Shown here in pieces: positions 14,727-18,586 of a stretch of DNA of 18,586 nucleotides. The stretch is from an uncultured Ruminococcus sp. (GTDB taxonomy: Bacteria > Bacillota > Clostridia > Oscillospirales > Ruminococcaceae), in the NCBI GenBank assembly GCA_947167535.1, contig CAMVIL010000004.1, positions 1 to 18,586 on the forward strand, given 5' to 3'. Both the position numbers and the translations under genes were made by a program. Position 1 is the stretch's first letter. Each line of letters begins with the position of its first letter. The notes under the pieces are model-generated. The model was not told the DNA's origin. It saw only the letters and a program-made list of their open reading frames with translations, and made no database searches.

Positions 14727-15581
14727 TCAGATGTCGTCAACAGTGTAAACTACCGCGATATCCTTCTTGTTGCTCTTCTTGTCGTCGTCCTTGTCCTTGC
14801 CTTTTGCGCCGAATACGATAACGTCAACGATAACAACAACGAGTATCAGTGCGACGAGGATTATGGGAATGACCTTGTTGCCGCTGCCCTTGGAGATGTT
14901 CTCCTGCGGGATGTTGTTCATGGGATTCGCCATGTTGATCGGCTGCTGATAAGCTGCCTGAGGATTCGCGGGATTTATCGGCGGCTGTGTGAACTGCGGC
15001 TGCTGCGCGAACTGCTGGGGCTGCTGGGCGAACTGCTGCGGCTGCTGAGCGAACTGCTGAGGCTGGACGCTGCCCTGCATTGCCTGCTGATGCATAGCCT
15101 GCACCTGATTTGCCGCCGCCTGAGCCTGCTGAACAGCCTCGGACTGACTGGGATAAACGGGAGCGGCAGGTCTCGCGGGAGCGGGAGCCGCGTCCATGGA
15201 AAATGCAGGTGCAGGTGCGGGAGCAGGAGTCGGTGCAGGAGCGGGCTCCTCTATCTCGGGCATTACAGCTGCCTCAAAGCCGTCGAACTTCTCCGATGCC
15301 AGCTCCTTGCTGGAAGCAAAGGTGTCGGCGGTTATCTCGGGGACAACTACCTCGTCCATGGTGGCGGGAGTTACCTCAACGGGCTCTGCCTTGGGCTTTG
15401 CAACGGGAGCTTCCTTGCCGCATATCTCGCAGAACTTAGCGGTGGGCTTGAGAAGATTGCCGCACTGTGTGCAGTAGCGGCTCTGCTCTACTCTCTGTAT
15501 CTGGACGGGAGTTCCGCAGACTGTGCAGAACTTTTCGCCGTCGCCTATCGGACTTCCGCAATTAGTACAAACCTTTGCCAT
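14727..15581 (-). CDS. Double zinc-ribbon, Pro/Ala- and Gln-rich single-pass membrane protein
   Basis: 284 residues. Two zinc ribbons open the protein: CTNC...CTVC (Cys6, 9, 19, 22) and CTQC...CEIC (Cys38, 41, 51, 54). A long disordered region follows: acidic and Val-rich (about 60-112), Pro/Ala-rich (about 113-145), then Gln-rich with the seven-residue repeat QPQQFAQ in tandem and a PINPANPQ stretch. A single membrane helix (about 236-258) and a Lys/Asp-rich tail end it. With the ribbons N-terminal, they are probably cytoplasmic. Similar zinc-ribbon plus helix proteins are common and unassigned in Clostridia. GAGGA precedes the ATG at 15581. It follows the lipoprotein gene by 77 nt, probably in one transcript. 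Confidence 0.8.
   Translation of the reverse strand: MAKVCTNCGSPIGDGEKFCTVCGTPVQIQRVEQSRYCTQCGNLLKPTAKFCEICGKEAPVAKPKAEPVEVTPATMDEVVVPEITADTFASSKELASEKFDGFEAAVMPEIEEPAPAPTPAPAPAPAFSMDAAPAPARPAAPVYPSQSEAVQQAQAAANQVQAMHQQAMQGSVQPQQFAQQPQQFAQQPQQFAQQPQFTQPPINPANPQAAYQQPINMANPMNNIPQENISKGSGNKVIPIILVALILVVVIVDVIVFGAKGKDKDDDKKSNKKDIAVVYTVDDI
14999..15064 (-). repeat. In-frame 21-nt tandem repeats (QPQQFAQ)
   Basis: About three copies of a 21-nt unit, CTGCTGNGCGAACTGCTGNGG on the plus strand, encode seven-residue Gln-rich repeats in the zinc-ribbon protein. The unit length is a multiple of three, so copy-number change would keep the frame. Confidence 0.8.
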
Positions 15582-15658
15582 ATTAATTTCCTCACTTTAT
15601 AATAATGTCTTGCGCCCCGCGAAACCGTCGGAAACGCTGTATATCAGTCCGCGGAGCT

Positions 15659-16159
15659 CTAAGAACCCGCGAACGAAAAACTGTCGATAACGCTGCCGTA
15701 GATGTACCAGCTGCCTTCATACCGCACCAGTACCATCTCTCTTGCGTCTGTAAGCACTTCCTTGCTGCTGTTGAGCCGTATCTCCACATTGGCGCGGCGC
15801 GCCTTTGTGAAGGTGAGCCGTGTGCCGTAAAGCTCTTCGGCTTTTTCCTGAAGCGATACGGTCTGTTCCTCTGTCAGCTCTGTGCTGTCGGTCATCTTGA
15901 ACACCAGCCTGCCTGTGAAGTCGGTGCCTGCAAAGGCGTGCTCAAGGATATCCTTATTGTTGTCCTCGGAATTTATGTACCGTTCCTTCTCCTGAGGGAG
16001 CCAGCAGGAAAGGTAAGACTCGGTATCGCGGTAGTTCGCTGCAAGAGCCGCAGCCTCAAGCCGCTTCTCGAAGCCGAGCGAAGCCTTTTTGTCTCTTCCG
16101 CACCCGCAGGTCAGCAGCATGACCGCGGCTGCACAGCATATCAGCCTGTATCTTTTCAT
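15659..16159 (-). CDS. Small lipoprotein of unknown function
   Basis: 166 residues with an N-terminal lipoprotein signal: basic MKRYR, a hydrophobic core, and TCGC with the modified Cys expected at position 20. The mature part, about 145 residues and rich in charged helices, contains AANYRDTESYLSCW and ends in a strand-rich part with MVLVRYEGSWYIYG, which resembles the cystatin/NTF2-like fold of DUF4878-type extracellular proteins; this is a weak impression. A well-formed promoter lies 64 nt upstream of the ATG. The SD is weak. The zinc-ribbon gene follows at 77 nt. Confidence 0.75.
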   Translation of the reverse strand: MKRYRLICCAAAVMLLTCGCGRDKKASLGFEKRLEAAALAANYRDTESYLSCWLPQEKERYINSEDNNKDILEHAFAGTDFTGRLVFKMTDSTELTEEQTVSLQEKAEELYGTRLTFTKARRANVEIRLNSSKEVLTDAREMVLVRYEGSWYIYGSVIDSFSFAGS

Positions 16160-16222
16160 ACCGACCAGCTTTCTGTCTAAAAAACCTGCTGCGCGTTTTC
16201 AGCGCTATATTATACATTAATA

Positions 16223-16251
16223 ATAATACACCATTTCATGAGCTTTGTCAA
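16223..16251 (-). promoter_or_regulatory. Sigma-A promoter for lipoprotein/zinc-ribbon unit
   Basis: On the minus strand TTGACA (16251-16246), a 17-nt spacer and TATTAT (16228-16223). Confidence 0.82.
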
Positions 16252-16376
16252 GAGTTTTTTTGCCGCGGCAACGTAATACGACAGCGTTGATAAAATGTTA
16301 CTTAAAATTAGATAAAATACACAAAATGCCGTTTGAAAATTCTGCACTTTTTTTTGGTGAAATCGTTACCAAACTA

Positions 16377-16405
16377 TTGCTTAAAATGTGAATTCGTGAT
16401 ATAAT
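16377..16405 (+). promoter_or_regulatory. Sigma-A promoter for the HTH/coiled-coil gene
   Basis: TTGCTT (16377-16382), a 17-nt spacer ending in GTGA, and TATAAT (16400-16405). It predicts a leader of about 90 nt before the ATG at 16503. Confidence 0.75.
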
Positions 16406-16502
16406 ATAAATATCATATTTGTCGTGGACGGCATTTTGCCCATTTTTTACAATGCAGGCACGCCCCGACAGAATACATAGGTGCGAAAGGAATGAAACTG
16501 AA

Positions 16503-17747
16503 ATGCCAGCATTTGGTAAAAGACAGAAAGAGGAATCTATCAATGATAAGATGGTGAGACTGTTCAAGGAGGGCAAGTCCGTTAAGGAGATCTCCGATGA
16601 GCTTGATGTAAAGCCGGACGTTATCACCAACGTTATAAGAAGACGCTGCGGTGAGGACAGCATCCCCGAGACGGTGATCCGCTCCAAGAACGCTATGCCT
16701 CACGAGACAGAGCAGGCACCCCTTAAGGCAGAGGCTGCGGCTCCCGCAGAGCAGCCCGCTCCCGCAGAGGAGACCTCTACCGAGGGTATGAGCAAGCTTG
16801 AGAAGCTTATGCTCGAGAAGGAAAAGAAGAGACAGGAGACCGCAGAGGCTGAGGCAGCTGCAGAAACAGCCGAGGAGCCCTCAGAGCCCGAAGAGCCTAC
16901 TATGGAAGAGGTCTCTATGGAAGGCATCTCGCTGGATTCGCTGGGTACTGCTGATCCTTCGATCCCCGAGCCTGTATATAATGAAGAAGTTGAGATCCCG
17001 CCCGAGCCCGAGATGGACGGCATTTCCGCAGAGGATATCCCCGAGATCTCCGCTGATACTCCCATCGAGGAGCATCCCATCAACGAGTTCGAGTCCGGTG
17101 AGGCTGTTGAAGAAGAGGTTTCTTTCGAGGATCAGGAAGGCATCTATGCCGACGAGCCTGTTCTTGATGCTGAACCTGCTGCTCCTGCATATGAAGAGAC
17201 ACATTCTGTTGAAGTGTCCGTAGGCGGAAGCGCATTCGACAAGATGAAGGCATTCGCTCTTGCTCAGGTAGAGGCTAACAACGCCAAGATCGCAGAGCTC
17301 GAGTCCAAGCTGGGTCTGGTCGAGGGCGACTACACTGCACAGCTCGAAGCAGCTGAGAAGGCAGTTGAGGAGGCCAAGGTCAAGTACGAAGAGGTGATCA
17401 GCCGCAGCGAAAAGCTGGACGAGGAGCGTTCCGAGGCTCAGAGCGAGCACAGAACCGCTATCGCCAGAGCTGAGGAGGAATACCGCCGCAAGCTGGCTGA
17501 GGTAGACGACGAATACAACAACGCTACCGCACACGCCAACAAGGTACTCGCCGAGAAGGAAGCCGAGATCAACAGACAGGCTGACACTGTGGACGCCGAG
17601 AAGGAGACCGCAAAGAACGATTTCCTCGACAATCAGTCTAAGGTCAACGAGATCAAGGACAAGATCGCAGGCGAGGTAGACGTAGTCAAGGAGCAGATCG
17701 CAAGCCTCAAGGAAGAGAACAAGGGCTTCGAGAGCTATATGCAGTAA
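16503..17747 (+). CDS. HTH - acidic linker - coiled-coil protein of unknown function
   Basis: 414 residues in three parts. Residues about 12-50 (DKMVRLFKEGKSVKEISDEL and VITNVIRRRCG) form a helix-turn-helix of the resolvase/sigma-like type that could bind DNA. Residues about 65-240 are a low-complexity Glu/Pro/Ala-rich segment, very acidic and probably disordered. Residues about 245-412 are a continuous heptad-patterned coiled coil ending in KEENKGFESYMQ. No catalytic motif or membrane segment is seen. AAAGGA at 16486-16491 is 11 nt before the ATG at 16503; the frame is open to 16419 but that part looks like leader. Monocistronic with its own promoter and terminator. The layout could suit a nucleoid-structuring or division-site scaffold, but this is speculation. 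Confidence 0.8.
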   Translation: MPAFGKRQKEESINDKMVRLFKEGKSVKEISDELDVKPDVITNVIRRRCGEDSIPETVIRSKNAMPHETEQAPLKAEAAAPAEQPAPAEETSTEGMSKLEKLMLEKEKKRQETAEAEAAAETAEEPSEPEEPTMEEVSMEGISLDSLGTADPSIPEPVYNEEVEIPPEPEMDGISAEDIPEISADTPIEEHPINEFESGEAVEEEVSFEDQEGIYADEPVLDAEPAAPAYEETHSVEVSVGGSAFDKMKAFALAQVEANNAKIAELESKLGLVEGDYTAQLEAAEKAVEEAKVKYEEVISRSEKLDEERSEAQSEHRTAIARAEEEYRRKLAEVDDEYNNATAHANKVLAEKEAEINRQADTVDAEKETAKNDFLDNQSKVNEIKDKIAGEVDVVKEQIASLKEENKGFESYMQ

Positions 17748-17808
17748 TTTTTCTTTGTCCGCGCGGTCGTTCGGCTGCGCCTCACTCACAAAGCTATACG
17801 TATATTTT

Positions 17809-17836
17809 AAGCCGCGGCAGTTAAGTCGCGGCTTTT
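17809..17836 (+). terminator. Intrinsic terminator after the HTH/coiled-coil gene
   Basis: AAGCCGCG (17809-17816) and CGCGGCTT (17827-17834) form a perfect 8-bp stem with a 10-nt loop, followed by a U-rich stretch starting TTTTCCTTT. Confidence 0.85.
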
Positions 17837-17949
17837 CCTTTGTTTTGCCACCTCTGGCGTGGTCAGCAGTTGCCTGCATTTGAGGGTTTCACGGCGACTG
17901 CGCGTCTGAAGAAAAATGTTAATAATACTTTAAAACTCAGGAAAAAGGG

Positions 17950-17978
17950 TTGAAAATAAACTCGGAAAATAGTATAAT
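17950..17978 (+). promoter_or_regulatory. Sigma-A promoter for the aldolase gene
   Basis: TTGAAA (17950-17955), a 17-nt spacer and TATAAT (17973-17978). The leader to the ATG is about 50 nt. The rest of the 17748-18034 gap holds only the upstream terminator. Confidence 0.82.
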
Positions 17979-18034
17979 GAATGTGTAGGGGCTTTTGTCC
18001 CGTATTTAAAAATTTATATCGGAGGGTTTTTAAG

Positions 18035-18586
18035 ATGTTAGTTTCGGCTAAGGAAATGATGCAGAAGGCCGCAGCAGGTCATTATGCAGTAGGACAGTTC
18101 AATATCAATAACCTCGAGTGGACAAAGTCCATTCTTCAGACCGCAGAGGAGAACAAGTCTCCTGTAATTCTCGGCGTATCCGAGGGTGCGGGCAAGTATA
18201 TGTGCGGTTTTGAGACCGTATCGGCTATGGTAAAGGCAATGGATAAGTCTCTCGGTATCACCGTGCCGGTAGCTCTTCATCTTGACCACGGTACTTATGA
18301 CGGCTGCTACAAGTGCGTAAAGGCCGGCTTTACTTCCATCATGTTCGACGGTTCTTCTCTCGCATTCGATGACAACCTCGCTAAGACCACTGAGCTGGTT
18401 CACGTTGCTGAGCAGCTGGGTCTCTCCATTGAGGCTGAGGTAGGTTCCATCGGCGGCGAAGAGGACGGCGTTGTAGGTATGGGCGAGTGCGCTGATCCCG
18501 AGGAGTGCAAGACCATTGCTGGTCTCGGCGTTACCATGCTGGCTGCCGGTATCGGCAACATCCACGGCGTATATCCCGAGAACTGG
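18035..18586 (+). CDS. fba: Class II fructose-bisphosphate aldolase, N-terminal part
   Basis: 184 codons up to the window edge; about 120 more are expected. The enzyme is zinc-dependent and cleaves fructose 1,6-bisphosphate to glyceraldehyde 3-phosphate and dihydroxyacetone phosphate in glycolysis. The translation opens MLVSAKEMMQKAAAGHYAVG, followed by QFNINNLEW. The zinc-site motif HLDHG is at about residues 87-91, MFDGSSL at about 107-113 and EAEVGSIGGEEDG at about 137-149, all typical of the class IIA/B family. GGAGGG at 18021-18026 lies 8 nt before the ATG at 18035. A near-consensus promoter directly upstream fits a highly expressed gene. Tagatose-bisphosphate aldolase is the main alternative, but the sequence reads as the fructose enzyme. 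Confidence 0.93.
   Translation, partial: MLVSAKEMMQKAAAGHYAVGQFNINNLEWTKSILQTAEENKSPVILGVSEGAGKYMCGFETVSAMVKAMDKSLGITVPVALHLDHGTYDGCYKCVKAGFTSIMFDGSSLAFDDNLAKTTELVHVAEQLGLSIEAEVGSIGGEEDGVVGMGECADPEECKTIAGLGVTMLAAGIGNIHGVYPENW

Overview
The window looks like a chromosomal segment of a Ruminococcus-type plant-fibre-degrading Clostridia species. The partial first gene matches the N-terminus of GH94 cellobiose phosphorylases, close to my memory of the R. albus enzyme. There is an intracellular GH43 glycosidase. All nine promoters I can place have a sigma-A layout with exactly 17 bp between the boxes, and Shine-Dalgarno (SD) sites are strong. This is inference from recognised families; no search was run.

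Layout. (1) 1-1650: a leftward GH94 gene is divergent from a rightward pair of small membrane proteins (DUF308, DUF3592-like) that ends at a strong hairpin terminator. (2) 1652-4111: a leftward three-PAS, degenerate-GGDEF, intact-EAL protein, probably a c-di-GMP phosphodiesterase. (3) 4272-6523: a leftward VWA/metallopeptidase-like gene and a MoxR-type AAA gene. They are joined so that the VWA gene has lost its 3' end and the AAA gene its 5' end. (4) About 6556-7731: roughly 1.15 kb without a credible protein gene. It is transcribed leftward from a full-consensus promoter and ends in a terminator hairpin just before the VWA ribosome-binding site. It holds at least seven copies of an SD-like motif, often 54-55 nt apart. 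(5) 7789-9818: rightward DUF1292 gene, small membrane protein, and the ThiF-family enzyme TcdA. (6) 9841-11444: GH43 glycosidase with its own promoter and terminator. (7) 11457-16251: leftward lipoprotein, zinc-ribbon membrane protein, a terminator, then an ABC-2 exporter (ATPase plus two permeases). (8) 16377-17836: a rightward HTH/acidic/coiled-coil protein of unknown role. (9) 17950-end: class II fructose-bisphosphate aldolase, cut by the window edge.

GH94 phosphorolysis, GH43 and the aldolase fit a metabolism that imports plant-wall oligosaccharides and feeds them to glycolysis. The most interesting parts are the long structured leader with periodic SD-like modules and the broken VWA/AAA pair downstream of it. 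Together they could be a regulated locus with an undescribed RNA leader, or a decaying or mis-assembled locus. The sequence alone cannot decide between these.
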